A DNA stretch of 64,000 nt from an uncultured Ruminococcus sp. (GCA_905233755.1 CAJODM010000003.1:1-64000), one strand, 5' to 3'; counted from the stretch's first letter, positions 36,061-45,251 are shown. Made by a program: numbers and translations. The notes: generated by a model from the sequence alone, not told the origin.

Positions 36061-37074
36061 TTATTTCTTCGGCAGGATGAAGCCGATCTTCTTCATCGCC
36101 TTGTCGATGGTGCGCGACGAGAGGCGGTAGGCGAACGCGTCGCTCTTCGAGTAGCACTCCTCGATGTATCCTCGATCCTTCAGCAGCTCCTCGTACCGTT
36201 TTCTGATCGGCGAGAGCTCGGCGATCACCGCCTCGCCGACGGCGGTCTTGAAGTCGCCGTATCCCTTGCCGTCAAAGTCGCGCTCGATCTGCTCGAAGCT
36301 CAGCCCCGTGACGGCAGAGTAGATGGACATGAGGTTGTTGATCCCGTCCTTGCCCGGTGCATAGCGCACCTTCATCTCGCTGTCGGTCACGGCGCGGCGG
36401 AACTTCTTGAGGATGACCGTATCGGGATCGGTCAGGAGCACGCATCCGTTGATGTTCTCGTCGGACTTTGACATCTTGGCGGTCGGGTTCTGCAGGCTCA
36501 TCACGCGCGCGCCGTCCTTCGGGATGAATCCCTCGGGGATCCTGAACACGTTGCCGTAGAGCTGATTGAACCGCATGGCGATGTCGCGGGTCAGCTCGAT
36601 ATGCTGCTTCTGGTCGGCGCCGACGGGCACCTTGTCCGCCTGATAGAGCAGGATATCGCCCGCCATCAGCGCAGGATAGGTGAACAGCCCGGCGTTGATG
36701 TTATCGGCGTGCCGCAGGGACTTGTCCTTGAACTGGGTCATGCGCGAGAGCTCGCCGAACTGGGTATAGCAGTCGAGGATCCACGCGATCTGAGAGTGGT
36801 TGGGGTTATGGCTCTGGATGAAGAACGGCGCCTTGTCCACGTCGATGCCGCACGCCATCACCGAGGCATAGGCGTTGAGGATGTTCTGACGCATGACGGC
36901 GGGGTCCTGGCGCACCGTGATGGTGTGCAGGTCGGCGAGCGCATACAGACAGTGATAGTCGTCCTGCATCCTCACCCAGTTGCGGATCGCGCCGAGATAG
37001 TTGCCCAGCGTGATGGTGCCCGAGGGCTGGATGGCAGAGAACACCACTTGCTTCTTTACGGTTTCGTTTTCCAT
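36061..37074 (-). CDS. trpS: Tryptophanyl-tRNA synthetase
   Basis: A 337-residue class I synthetase that charges tRNA-Trp. The HIGH-equivalent reads PSGTITLGNYLGA (about residues 17-29), and the KMSKS loop is intact in AKMSKSDEN (about 197). The ATG at 37074 is chosen because AGGTG is 6-7 bases upstream; the ATG at 37083 touches it. It lies 18 bases after an aminotransferase gene and appears cotranscribed. No T-box leader precedes either gene. Confidence 0.95.
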   Translation of the reverse strand: MENETVKKQVVFSAIQPSGTITLGNYLGAIRNWVRMQDDYHCLYALADLHTITVRQDPAVMRQNILNAYASVMACGIDVDKAPFFIQSHNPNHSQIAWILDCYTQFGELSRMTQFKDKSLRHADNINAGLFTYPALMAGDILLYQADKVPVGADQKQHIELTRDIAMRFNQLYGNVFRIPEGFIPKDGARVMSLQNPTAKMSKSDENINGCVLLTDPDTVILKKFRRAVTDSEMKVRYAPGKDGINNLMSIYSAVTGLSFEQIERDFDGKGYGDFKTAVGEAVIAELSPIRKRYEELLKDRGYIEECYSKSDAFAYRLSSRTIDKAMKKIGFILPKK

Positions 37075-37092
37075 ATCATTCACCTGTATTTC

Positions 37093-38298
37093 CTATTGAA
37101 TCACTTCGGCTGCCAGCGCGCCGATCGCCTTGATCCCGCTTCTGAGCTCATCGTCAGTCGGGGTCGAGAAGTTGATGCGGAACGACCGGCACGGCAGATC
37201 GGCGTCGGTAAGGAACGCGTTGCCGGGCACGACACAGACCTTGCGCTCGGTCAGCCGGCGACAGAAGTCGAGCATATCGACCGTCTCGGGCAGGTCGCAC
37301 CAGATGAACAGCCCGCCCTCGATCCGGTTATACCGGATGCCCGCGGGCACCGCATAGGTATCGAGCAGCTCCATGCACAGCGTCGCCTTCTTCTCATACA
37401 GCCCGCGCAGATACGAAAGATGCCCCTCAAAGTCATACCGCGTCATCAGCTCATAGCAGAGCCGCTGGCTCCACATCGTGGTGTGGACGTCCTGTCCCTG
37501 CTTGCAGATGATCATCTTTGACAGCGCCGCAGCGTTTGCCATCAGGTAGCCCACGCGGATACCGGGCGAGATCACCTTTGAGAACGAGCCCGAGTAGATG
37601 ACGATCCCGTCGGTATCAAAGCTCTTGATCGCGGGCACATCCTCTCCCGCATAGCGCAGATCGCCGTAGGGGTTGTCCTCGATGATGATGCACCCGTGCG
37701 CCTTTGCTAGCGCATAGAGCCGCTGCCGCTTAGCAAGCGACATGGTGACGCCCGAGGGGTTCTGAAAGTTCGGGATGGTGTAGATCATCTTTGCGCGCGG
37801 GTTCTGATCGAGCACGCGCGCGAGCGCATCCGTATCCATGCCGTCCGGCTGTACGGGCACGCCGACGAGCTCGGTGTTATAGCTGCGAAAAGTGTTCAGC
37901 GCGCCGACGAACGACGGCGCCTCGCACACCAGCACATCGCCCTCGTTGAGAAAGGTCTTTGCGGCGATATCCATCACCTGCTGGGCGCCCGATACGATGA
38001 TCAGCTCGTCGTCATCGGAGCCGATGCCGTGCTTCTGTCTCAGATACGCCTTGAGCGTATCGCGCAGCGGCGTATAGCCCTCGCTGACGCCGTACTGGAG
38101 CACTCCGATGGGGTCCTCGCGCAGCAGCCGGTCAGAGATCTCGCGGATCGCCTGTACCGGGAACGCATCGGGCGCGGGGTTGCCCGCCGAGAGCGAGATG
38201 ACCTCGGGGTCGGACGCGCTCTTGAGTATCTCGCGGATCGCGTTGGGCTTGAGCGCCAATACCTTGTCAGAAAAACGATAATCCAAAAACCTCACCAT
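37093..38298 (-). CDS. PLP-dependent aminotransferase, class I/II (2-aminoadipate/aromatic type)
   Basis: A 401-residue fold-type I aminotransferase. The PLP lysine is in SGSFSKVISPGIRVGY (about residues 234-249), and IPNFQNPSGVTMS and EDNPYGDLRY are typical of the group containing AAT-II, LysN and the aminotransferase domains of MocR regulators. Here no DNA-binding domain is attached. It is the first gene before trpS; the pairing hints at aromatic amino acids, but substrate cannot be fixed from sequence. AAAGGACAG precedes the ATG at 38298. Confidence 0.83.
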   Translation of the reverse strand: MVRFLDYRFSDKVLALKPNAIREILKSASDPEVISLSAGNPAPDAFPVQAIREISDRLLREDPIGVLQYGVSEGYTPLRDTLKAYLRQKHGIGSDDDELIIVSGAQQVMDIAAKTFLNEGDVLVCEAPSFVGALNTFRSYNTELVGVPVQPDGMDTDALARVLDQNPRAKMIYTIPNFQNPSGVTMSLAKRQRLYALAKAHGCIIIEDNPYGDLRYAGEDVPAIKSFDTDGIVIYSGSFSKVISPGIRVGYLMANAAALSKMIICKQGQDVHTTMWSQRLCYELMTRYDFEGHLSYLRGLYEKKATLCMELLDTYAVPAGIRYNRIEGGLFIWCDLPETVDMLDFCRRLTERKVCVVPGNAFLTDADLPCRSFRINFSTPTDDELRSGIKAIGALAAEVIQ

Positions 38299-38320
38299 CT
38301 GTCCTTTGATAATCAAATAT

Positions 38321-38349
38321 ACTATAACATATAATAAACTTTTACGCAA
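38321..38349 (-). promoter_or_regulatory. Promoter of the aminotransferase-trpS operon
   Basis: On the minus strand TTGCGT (38349-38344) and TATAGT (38326-38321) are 17 bases apart. Confidence 0.6.
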
Positions 38350-38429
38350 GAATTTCATCCGTAGAAGGCAAAAAACGCGCAAAAACCGGATTTTTTCTAC
38401 AGAAACCGCCCGTTTGTGAAAATTTGTTG

Positions 38430-38458
38430 TTGTATATAAACGAATTTTGTAGTATAAT
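38430..38458 (+). promoter_or_regulatory. Promoter of the DHHW-like / Nudix operon
   Basis: TTGTAT (38430-38435) and TATAAT (38453-38458) are 17 bases apart; the -10 box is perfect. Confidence 0.6.
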
Positions 38459-38493
38459 TACTATGTATAATGGGAAAAGAGGGGGGATTCGTC

Positions 38494-39678
38494 ATGGAGG
38501 AACAGCATAACCGCGCGCACACCCCCGACGACCGCCGCATGCGCGCCGAGCTTAGGAAGAAACGACAGCGAAAGCTGCTCCTCCGCCGTACGCTGATCGT
38601 ATCGGCAGCCATCCTCATCATCGCCGCTCTGGTGCTGCTGATCGTCATGATCGGACAGGCGCTGATGGGTCAGACCCCGCAGCGCACGGTCGAGACCGAG
38701 GCGGCTACCCCCGATGACGCGACGCCCGCGTACACCGCCGCGCTGAACTTCTCGACCCCGCAGATCGCGGATGACAAGAAGACCGAGGGCGCCTACTCGA
38801 CGCTGATCGACGGCGTCTATCTCTATAACAAGCGGGCGTTTCGGACGTTCGATCCCGATGACGGCGCCGCCGACAGCTACGCCGACGCGCTGTCGGGTCT
38901 CAAGCGCAAGGCGCCCGAGCTGACGATATATAACATGATCGTTCCCACCGCGATCGAGTTCGGCGTTCCCGACCGGCTCAAGGAGAGCTCTGTGACGACA
39001 GCGTCCCAGTCCGAGTTCATCCGATCGGTCTATAGCGGCTACAGCGCGGACGTCGTCCCCGTGAACTGCTACAACACGCTGTGCGACCATCTGACAGAGT
39101 ACACCTACTTTGGGACGGACAGCCGCTGGACGGCGCTCGGCGCCTACTACGCATACGGGGCGTTCATGGATGCACTCGGCGAGCGCACGCTCAACCTCGA
39201 CATCTGTACCGAGCACACCATCGACGGGTTCGAGGGCTCGCTGGTCTATGCCGACGACGGGCTGTGGGAGAACCTCGACACAGTGCACTTCTGGACCTTC
39301 CCGTTCAACACCTATGCCGAGCGCACCGACAACATGGGCGACGAGCCCTATACCACGACCGTCTACTATGAGGGCGAGAGCGGCGGGGCGTATGCCTTCG
39401 GGGTGTTCCTGTGGGGGGACGGCGCGCTGGTCGTCGAGCACAACACCGACCTTCAAAACGGCAAGAAGATCGCCGTGGTGAAGGACAGCTTCGGCAACCC
39501 CTTCGCCCCGTATCTTGCAGCGAACTACGAAGAGGTTCATGTTATCGACTACAACTACTACTCCGGCAGCATCAAGAGCTACTGTCGGAACAACGATATC
39601 GACGAGGTGCTCATCCTGATGAGCGTCTCTGACGCGGGGGATACGGACGAGATCGTCCGCCTGCAACAGCTATTCTAG
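38494..39678 (+). CDS. DHHW-family-like membrane-anchored protein with degenerate motif
   Basis: A 394-residue protein with a basic cytoplasmic start (RAELRKKRQRKLLLRR), one membrane helix (about residues 35-58) and a large outer domain. It resembles the AlgX/DHHW SGNH-like proteins that accompany MBOAT acyltransferases: it has TDSRWTALGAYYAYGAF where intact members have DHHWT followed by GAY, and VVKDSFGNPFAPYL near the end, matching VIKDSFAHSLVPFL in the gene at 40445. Since the His pair is replaced by Ser-Arg, acyl-transfer activity may be lost or altered. The start at 38494 follows GAGGGGGG by 7 bases. Confidence 0.7.
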   Translation: MEEQHNRAHTPDDRRMRAELRKKRQRKLLLRRTLIVSAAILIIAALVLLIVMIGQALMGQTPQRTVETEAATPDDATPAYTAALNFSTPQIADDKKTEGAYSTLIDGVYLYNKRAFRTFDPDDGAADSYADALSGLKRKAPELTIYNMIVPTAIEFGVPDRLKESSVTTASQSEFIRSVYSGYSADVVPVNCYNTLCDHLTEYTYFGTDSRWTALGAYYAYGAFMDALGERTLNLDICTEHTIDGFEGSLVYADDGLWENLDTVHFWTFPFNTYAERTDNMGDEPYTTTVYYEGESGGAYAFGVFLWGDGALVVEHNTDLQNGKKIAVVKDSFGNPFAPYLAANYEEVHVIDYNYYSGSIKSYCRNNDIDEVLILMSVSDAGDTDEIVRLQQLF

Positions 39679-39696
39679 AACAAAGGAGGTGACGGG

Positions 39697-40386
39697 ATGA
39701 TCGCCACCAAGGTCAAGGTCAACGTTTACGGCGAGCTCAGCGGCGGGCTTTACTCGGGCTATGCCAGCGCCGAAGAGCTCCATCACGAGAGCGTCTATAT
39801 CCTCTCGCGCAAGCCGGCGCGTGAGTTCATGTTCGGCGTGGTGATCGCCGTCGCTACCCTGAAGAACCATAACGAGAAGCTCATCGTCGCCCCCGAGGGC
39901 GAGATCTACTATGAGCCCGATATCCGCGAGCGGCTGAACCGGCTGCACGGGATCGATGTCGAGAAGCTCTCCTGCCTGTATGAGAAGAGCTGCGGCGCGA
40001 TCGTGCTGTACAAGGACGGCGAGAGCGTCAAGACCCTGTTGGTGCGCAACCACAACGGCCGCAACTACAGCTTCCCCAAGGGGCACGTCGAGCAGGGCGA
40101 ATCCGAGCAGCAGACCGCCGTCAGAGAGGTCAAGGAGGAGACCGGCCTCGATATACAGATCATCGATACCTTCCGCGAGGTCGCCGACTACTGTCCGTTC
40201 GGCAAGATCAAGAAGCGCGTCGTGTTCTTCATGGCTCAGACCTTCTCGGACAAGGTCAGGATCCAGCAGGAGGAGATCGACTCGTTCATCTGGGTCGATC
40301 TGAAGGAGGCGCATCACCGGTGCACCTATGACAACGACCTGCGCGTCATCCGCAAGGCGCGCGAGAACGTCGGAAAGCTGAAATAA
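39697..40386 (+). CDS. Nudix hydrolase
   Basis: A 229-residue protein with a complete Nudix box, GHVEQGESEQQTAVREVKEE followed by TGL (about residues 128-150), that binds Mg and cleaves nucleoside-diphosphate-linked compounds. The N-terminal 95 residues (VKVNVYGELSGGLYSG, EELHHESVYILSRKPAREF) form an extra domain I do not recognise. It is 18 bases after the DHHW-like gene with a strong AAAGGAGG ribosome-binding site, so the two are cotranscribed. Substrate unknown. Confidence 0.88.
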   Translation: MIATKVKVNVYGELSGGLYSGYASAEELHHESVYILSRKPAREFMFGVVIAVATLKNHNEKLIVAPEGEIYYEPDIRERLNRLHGIDVEKLSCLYEKSCGAIVLYKDGESVKTLLVRNHNGRNYSFPKGHVEQGESEQQTAVREVKEETGLDIQIIDTFREVADYCPFGKIKKRVVFFMAQTFSDKVRIQQEEIDSFIWVDLKEAHHRCTYDNDLRVIRKARENVGKLK

Positions 40387-40397
40387 TATATGAAAAT

Positions 40398-40429
40398 ACC
40401 CGCAGCGGCTGGACGATGCCGCGGCGGGT
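40398..40429. terminator. Terminator between convergent Nudix and DHHW genes
   Basis: ACCCGC-A-GCGGC pairs with GCCGC-G-GCGGGT (one mismatch) around an 8-base loop, followed on the plus strand by GTTCTTTTG. Confidence 0.6.
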
Positions 40430-40444
40430 GTTCTTTTGCCTATA

Positions 40445-41563
40445 TCAACCCAGCCAGACGAGGTCGGTATCGGTGGCGAGGTTGTCGATCGAGTAGACGA
40501 ACAGCACCCTGTCGATATCCTCGCTGTCGATCAGCTCGCTGACGCTGAGCTTATAGTAGCGCATATCGACCATGACGATCTCGCTGTAGTGAGCCGAGAG
40601 GAACGGCACGAGCGAGTGGGCAAAGCTGTCCTTGATCACCAGCAGCCGCTCGTCGCTGTCGGCGTGCTCGTTGCAGATACGGGTGAACGCGTGGTTGCCG
40701 TCGAGGAACACGGGGTACTTGTCGTCCTCATCAAGGTGAGCGGGGAAGAACATGCTGTCATAGTCGGTGCTGACAGGGCCCTCGGTGATGGTGACGGTCA
40801 CGTCATCGCCGCCGTCCCATACCTCGATCGTATCGGGTGCTGTCAGCCAGAACCCCGACGACGAGTAGGTGGTGCCGTAGAACCCGTCATAGCTGCTCAC
40901 CGTATAGTCGTCCTCGGCGCGCGCAGTATAGCCGAGCGTATCGGCAAGCGCACAGTAGGCGGTGTATGCCCCGCGCGACGTCCAGTGGTGGTCGGTCTTA
41001 TAGTAGAGCTGCTGTCCGTTCGCATAGGCGGCCTTGAACAGGGCGCGCACATCGACAAACGTTTCCCCGTTCAGCGAATCCTCTATACTCGAGAAGTACC
41101 TGTCGTCCCGATACGCGCCGTGCACCGCCGGCAGCCGGTTCTCACAGATATAGCCGGTCGAGGGCGCGATCACCACGGCGGTATCGACGCCGCAGCTCTC
41201 TGAAAACCCGTCGATGACGCCGATGTTCTTCTGCAGCCGGTCATCCTCGGTCGGGTCGTTGATGAGGTAGCCGTCGCTCCCGTGATAGATGCCCGACGCG
41301 CCGTTGTTGCCGATAGCGAGGTGATAGTAGGCGTTGATGCCGACCCACAGGTTCCGCCCGGCAAAGTGGTCGGACAGGTAGGTCTCAAAATCCTCGCCGA
41401 ACGTGCCCGAGAACAGCGACGACAGCGAGAACGTCGGCTTCTCCTTGAGATAGCGCTTCTCAGAGGAGCTGTAGTCGGACTTGGGCAGCACGATGAACAG
41501 GATCAGCATCACGCTGATAAACCCGAGAAATATCACGGTCGGCAGATGCCGCAGTCGCTTCAT
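40445..41563 (-). CDS. DHHW-family protein, MBOAT partner
   Basis: A 372-residue membrane-anchored protein with an N-terminal signal anchor (about residues 7-27) and an outer SGNH/AlgX-like domain. The hallmark KTDHHWTSRGAY is intact (about 190-201), and VIKDSFAHSLVPF holds the second conserved block. Such proteins transfer acyl groups, usually acetyl, delivered across the membrane by an MBOAT protein to a surface polysaccharide or wall polymer. The MBOAT gene is immediately upstream in the same operon. Confidence 0.85.
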   Translation of the reverse strand: MKRLRHLPTVIFLGFISVMLILFIVLPKSDYSSSEKRYLKEKPTFSLSSLFSGTFGEDFETYLSDHFAGRNLWVGINAYYHLAIGNNGASGIYHGSDGYLINDPTEDDRLQKNIGVIDGFSESCGVDTAVVIAPSTGYICENRLPAVHGAYRDDRYFSSIEDSLNGETFVDVRALFKAAYANGQQLYYKTDHHWTSRGAYTAYCALADTLGYTARAEDDYTVSSYDGFYGTTYSSSGFWLTAPDTIEVWDGGDDVTVTITEGPVSTDYDSMFFPAHLDEDDKYPVFLDGNHAFTRICNEHADSDERLLVIKDSFAHSLVPFLSAHYSEIVMVDMRYYKLSVSELIDSEDIDRVLFVYSIDNLATDTDLVWLG

Positions 41564-41629
41564 GTTGGCTCCTCCTTTCTGTGGTGATCCGCCCGTCTGT
41601 GGGGCGGTATCCTATGTGTCAGTCCGTTC

Positions 41630-43024
41630 TCAGAACCGGAAGTACAGGAACGGGTTATAGCTCTGGTTGACGAGCGACGCGGTACACAGCACCAGCACCG
41701 CGATGCAGAACACGGTCTTGCCGATCAGCACCATCCGGTGATCCTCCATCTGCTTGTACAGCTTTGTCAGCAGCGGGGTCGATGCGATGAGCGCTGCGAT
41801 CAGCATCGGCAGATACGACAGCGCGAGCGCCCCGGCGTCGGCAGAGATCACCGTCCCGCCGAAACGGAACAGCGAGACAAAGAACGCGCCCATCTCGTGC
41901 AGGTCCGAGAAGTAGAACAACACCCATCCGAGCACGACGAAGAACATCGCATACAGGTGCGCGAGAGCAGCAGGCGCCTTGTCGAGCAGCCGCTTGAGGA
42001 CGAACTTCTCGAGGATCAGCAGCAGCCCGAAGTACAGCCCCCAGAAGATGAAGTTGAAGTCCGCACCGTGCCAGAATCCGGTCAAAAACCATACGATCAG
42101 CAGGTTGAGCATCTGGCGCGCGACACCCTTGCGGTTGCCGCCCAGCGGGATATAGACATACTCGCGGAACCATGTGCCCAGCGAGATATGCCACCGCCGC
42201 CAGAACTCGGTGATGCTCTTCGAGATATACGGATAGTTGAAGTTCTTCAGAAATTCGAACCCGAGCATATTGCCCAGCCCGCACGCCATATCCGAGTAGC
42301 CCGAGAAGTCGAAGTAGATCTGGAAGGTATAGGCGATGATCCCGACCCATGAGCCGAGCCATCCGGCGTCGTCGGTCGCCCGCACCGCATCCCACAGCGC
42401 GCCCATTTGGTTGGCGATCAGCACCTTCTTGCCCAGCCCCACACAGAACAGGCACACGCCTCTGGTAAACGAGTCGAGGGTCTCGCGCCGGTGATCGAGC
42501 TGATAGGCGACGTCCTTATAGCGGACGATCGGGCCGGCGATCAGCTGCGGGAACAGCGAGACATAGGTGCCGAACGAGATGATGTTCTTCTGCATCGGGG
42601 CGTCGCCGCGATAGACGTCGATCGAGTAGGACATCGTCTGGAAGGTATAGAACGAGATACCGATCGGCAGCGGCACCGTCAAGCTCGGGATGTTCAGAAA
42701 CGGCAGGAGGTTGAGCGTGTCGGTGATAAACCCCGCATACTTGAAGAATCCGAGCAAGCTGAGATTGATCACCACCGACGCTACTAAGAACCGCTTTGCC
42801 TTGCGGTCGTCGTGATGGCGGTACTTGCTGATGAACCGCCCGCAGGTATAGTCCACCACGGTCGAGAAGATCATCAGCGTCACATAGACCGGCTCGCCCC
42901 AGCCATAGAAGACGAGGTTCGCCAGAAAGAGGAAGAGGTTGCGGAACCGCCGCGGCGTCACATAGTAGATTACGAGCACGACCGGCAGGTATAAGAACAG
43001 GAACAATAGTGATGAGAATACCAT
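41630..43024 (-). CDS. MBOAT-family O-acyltransferase (AlgI/PatA-like)
   Basis: A 464-residue protein with about ten membrane segments. FWRRWHISLGTWFREYVYIP and, further on, GFWHGADFNFIFWGLYFG contain the conserved His of the MBOAT active site. It should pass acyl groups from a cytoplasmic donor to the DHHW protein outside, for O-acylation of a glycan. GGGGGAGG just before the ATG at 43024 fixes the start. The gap to the DHHW gene is 66 bases and contains a small CCGCCC/GGGCGG hairpin without a T-run. Confidence 0.92.
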   Translation of the reverse strand: MVFSSLLFLFLYLPVVLVIYYVTPRRFRNLFLFLANLVFYGWGEPVYVTLMIFSTVVDYTCGRFISKYRHHDDRKAKRFLVASVVINLSLLGFFKYAGFITDTLNLLPFLNIPSLTVPLPIGISFYTFQTMSYSIDVYRGDAPMQKNIISFGTYVSLFPQLIAGPIVRYKDVAYQLDHRRETLDSFTRGVCLFCVGLGKKVLIANQMGALWDAVRATDDAGWLGSWVGIIAYTFQIYFDFSGYSDMACGLGNMLGFEFLKNFNYPYISKSITEFWRRWHISLGTWFREYVYIPLGGNRKGVARQMLNLLIVWFLTGFWHGADFNFIFWGLYFGLLLILEKFVLKRLLDKAPAALAHLYAMFFVVLGWVLFYFSDLHEMGAFFVSLFRFGGTVISADAGALALSYLPMLIAALIASTPLLTKLYKQMEDHRMVLIGKTVFCIAVLVLCTASLVNQSYNPFLYFRF

Positions 43025-43050
43025 GTGACCTCCCCCTTTCGTCAGAATAA

Positions 43051-43073
43051 GGGGCGATGCAGGCATCGTCCCC
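43051..43073 (-). terminator. Hairpin between the zinc-ribbon gene and the MBOAT gene
   Basis: GGGGCGATG pairs with CATCG-T-CCCC (one bulged T). It lacks a strong T-run on either side, so it may only attenuate read-through or mark an mRNA processing site. Confidence 0.4.
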
Positions 43074-43093
43074 TCATAAAAAACCGTCTACCG

Positions 43094-43504
43094 TCAGAAT
43101 CGGATATTCTTCGTGAACTCGCGCCGGCACTTGGGACACCGGATATGCTGGGTGCCGGTGCGCTTCTTGAGCCGAAGCTGCGCCCGACAGTACGGGCACA
43201 CCACATACCGATGGGTGCGAAAATCCCTCACCCTCAGGTACTGGCGTCTGAGAAACGCGCCGATCGCGGTATAGATGGCGACGAACCGGCGGTTCTCGTA
43301 CAGGCGCTTGGTGATGTTCGTGGACATCGCGCGCGCGATCACCAGGATCACCAGCACGATCACGATGATCATCAGGATCGTGTTGCGCACGAAGAAGTTG
43401 ATGAAGTACAACACCGCCGCGAGCAGCAGGATAAAGTTGTTCAGCTTATCGTTGCCGTATCTTCCGTGCATGAAGTCGGCCATTTTTGTCAGAAAGTTCT
43501 TCAT
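43094..43504 (-). CDS. Small membrane protein with C-terminal zinc ribbon
   Basis: A 136-residue protein of unknown function. Two adjacent hydrophobic stretches (about residues 24-57) are followed by a basic segment and a C-terminal CPYC ... CPKC zinc-ribbon-like motif (about 104-124). Such a layout, membrane hairpin plus cytoplasmic zinc ribbon, is seen in uncharacterised clostridial proteins. It lies 69 bases upstream of the MBOAT gene on the same strand and may be transcribed with it. Confidence 0.65.
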   Translation of the reverse strand: MKNFLTKMADFMHGRYGNDKLNNFILLLAAVLYFINFFVRNTILMIIVIVLVILVIARAMSTNITKRLYENRRFVAIYTAIGAFLRRQYLRVRDFRTHRYVVCPYCRAQLRLKKRTGTQHIRCPKCRREFTKNIRF

Positions 43505-43576
43505 ATATATCACCTAACTATCTGATATCTTACCACATCATCATGGGCTTTTCAAGAAAATATTGCGGTTTGGGTG

Positions 43577-43605
43577 TTGAAGTTTGACGAAATATGAATT
43601 ATACT
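43577..43605 (+). promoter_or_regulatory. Promoter of the CLC transporter gene
   Basis: TTGAAG (43577-43582) and TATACT (43600-43605) are 17 bases apart. No fluoride-riboswitch-like fold is evident in the short leader. Confidence 0.55.
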
Positions 43606-43635
43606 TTTATGCAGATTAACAAAACGGAGCAGGAT

Positions 43636-44904
43636 ATGAAGAACATCGGCAACCAACTGCACCACAGCGCGGTGCGCGTCTACCAGTATGCGGTCGCGTT
43701 CGTCAAATGGATCCTCATCGCCGCCGTCATCGGCGGTATCGGCGGCGGGGTGGGCGCCTCGTTCCGCTATGCGATCGAGTTCGTCACCGGCATCAGACAG
43801 GCAAACCCCTGGCTGTGCTTTCTGCTGCCGTTGGGCGGGCTTGTCATCGCCTTTCTCTATCGCATCACCAAGCTGTCGGGACACGCCGACACCAACCTCA
43901 TCATCAACTCGGTACGCACCGACTCGCGGCTGCCGCTGCGGCTCGCGCCGGTGATCTTTCTGTCCACCGTCATCACCCACCTGTTCGGCGGCTCGGCAGG
44001 GCGCGAGGGCGCGGCGCTGCAGCTCGGCGGCACGCTCGGCAGCGCGATCGGGCGGCTGGTGCGGCTCGACGAGAAGGATATGCATATCGCGGTGATGTGC
44101 GGGATGAGCGGGCTGTTCTCGGCGCTGTTCGGCACCCCGCTGACCGCCGCGATCTTTGCGATGGAGGTCATCTCGGTCGGAATCATCTACTACAGCTCGT
44201 TTGTGCCGTGTATCGTATCGGCGCTCTCGGCATACTGGATCACCGAGCTGCTCGGGCTGCATCCCGTACAGGCGGATATCGGCGCGATCCCCGCGCTGCA
44301 CATCTCGTCGGTGCTGCAAACGGCGGTCATCGGCGTCGGGTGTGCGCTCGTGAGCATCGTGTTCTGCCTTGCGCTCAGGTACACCCATGTGCTGGCGGCA
44401 CGGTACTTTGGGAACGAGTACCTGCGTGTGCTCTTCGGCGGCGCGGCGGTCGCGCTGCTGCTACTGCTGTTCGGCACCCGCTACGCGGGCACCGGCTCGG
44501 ATGTCATCCTATCCGCGCTGTCGGGCGGCCGTGTGATGCCCTATGACTTTGTGCTCAAGATCCTGTTCACCGCGCTGACCATCGGGTTCGGCTACAAGGG
44601 CGGCGAGATCATCCCGACCTTCTTCATCGGGGCGACGCTCGGCTCGGTGCTGGGATCGCTCATCGGGCTGCCGCCCGCCTATGCGGCGGCGGCGGGGCTG
44701 ATTGCGATGTTCTGTGCGGTGGTGAACTGTCCCATCGCGTCCATCATCCTGTCGGTCGAGCTGTTCGGTGCAAAGGGGATCGTGCTGTTCGCCGTGGCGG
44801 TCTGTATCAGCTTCATGCTGTCGGGGTACTATGGGCTGTACAACGGGCAGAAGATCGTCTACTCGAAACGCCGCGCGCGCTACATCAACCGGAACACAAA
44901 GTGA
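43636..44904 (+). CDS. CLC-family anion transporter, probably fluoride-type (CLC-F)
   Basis: A 422-residue protein with the CLC helix pattern. The gating-glutamate motif reads GREGAALQ (Glu124), without the Pro of chloride-type GREGP. The first selectivity segment reads HADTNLIINSV (about 83-93) where chloride transporters have GSGIPE, so the chloride-coordinating Ser is replaced. That combination is what marks the CLC-F fluoride/proton antiporters. GGEIIPTFFIGATLGS is the conserved late filter segment. I take the ATG at 43636 (MKNIGNQ) with GGAG nearby. The CLC family is certain; the fluoride subtype is inference from motifs. Confidence 0.85.
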   Translation: MKNIGNQLHHSAVRVYQYAVAFVKWILIAAVIGGIGGGVGASFRYAIEFVTGIRQANPWLCFLLPLGGLVIAFLYRITKLSGHADTNLIINSVRTDSRLPLRLAPVIFLSTVITHLFGGSAGREGAALQLGGTLGSAIGRLVRLDEKDMHIAVMCGMSGLFSALFGTPLTAAIFAMEVISVGIIYYSSFVPCIVSALSAYWITELLGLHPVQADIGAIPALHISSVLQTAVIGVGCALVSIVFCLALRYTHVLAARYFGNEYLRVLFGGAAVALLLLLFGTRYAGTGSDVILSALSGGRVMPYDFVLKILFTALTIGFGYKGGEIIPTFFIGATLGSVLGSLIGLPPAYAAAAGLIAMFCAVVNCPIASIILSVELFGAKGIVLFAVAVCISFMLSGYYGLYNGQKIVYSKRRARYINRNTK

Positions 44905-44989
44905 TCTGTATAACGCGGATGTGTATTCACGTCTTGGGCGGACATGTGATCGCGTTCAAAGAAACTTTTCGATATAATAACAGAAAAAA

Positions 44990-45011
44990 ACGGGCGGCAT
45001 CTGCCGCCCGT
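44990..45011 (-). terminator. acpP terminator
   Basis: ACGGGCGGCA pairs with TGCCGCCCGT, followed on the minus strand by seven T residues. It lies 12 bases beyond the acpP stop codon. Confidence 0.88.
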
Positions 45012-45023
45012 TGCTCTTCGGTT

Positions 45024-45251
45024 TTACATATGGGACTCGATGTAGTTTACGAGCTCACCGACGGTGCGGATGTGCTCGATCTCCTCATCGGGGATCTCGA
45101 TCTCGAACTCGTCCTCGATGGACATCAGAAGGTCGACAACGTCAAGAGAGTCCGCACCCAGATCATCTTGAAGATCCGTATCGTTCTGCAACATATCCTC
45201 CTCAACGTCGAACTGCTCAGCCAGGATAACCTTCACCTTTTCTAATACCAT
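45024..45251 (-). CDS. acpP: Acyl carrier protein
   Basis: A 75-residue acidic four-helix protein. The phosphopantetheine serine is Ser35 in GADSLDVVDLLM. It carries acyl chains for fatty acid synthesis. AGGAGG precedes the ATG by a few bases. It is monocistronic here, with no fab genes near, so a role as a dedicated carrier for some other pathway cannot be excluded. Confidence 0.95.
   Translation of the reverse strand: MVLEKVKVILAEQFDVEEDMLQNDTDLQDDLGADSLDVVDLLMSIEDEFEIEIPDEEIEHIRTVGELVNYIESHM

Noticed and set aside
43505..43635. Fluoride riboswitch before the CLC gene
   Set aside because: The leader is too short and AT-rich to form the pseudoknotted fold, and its conserved core sequence is not visible.
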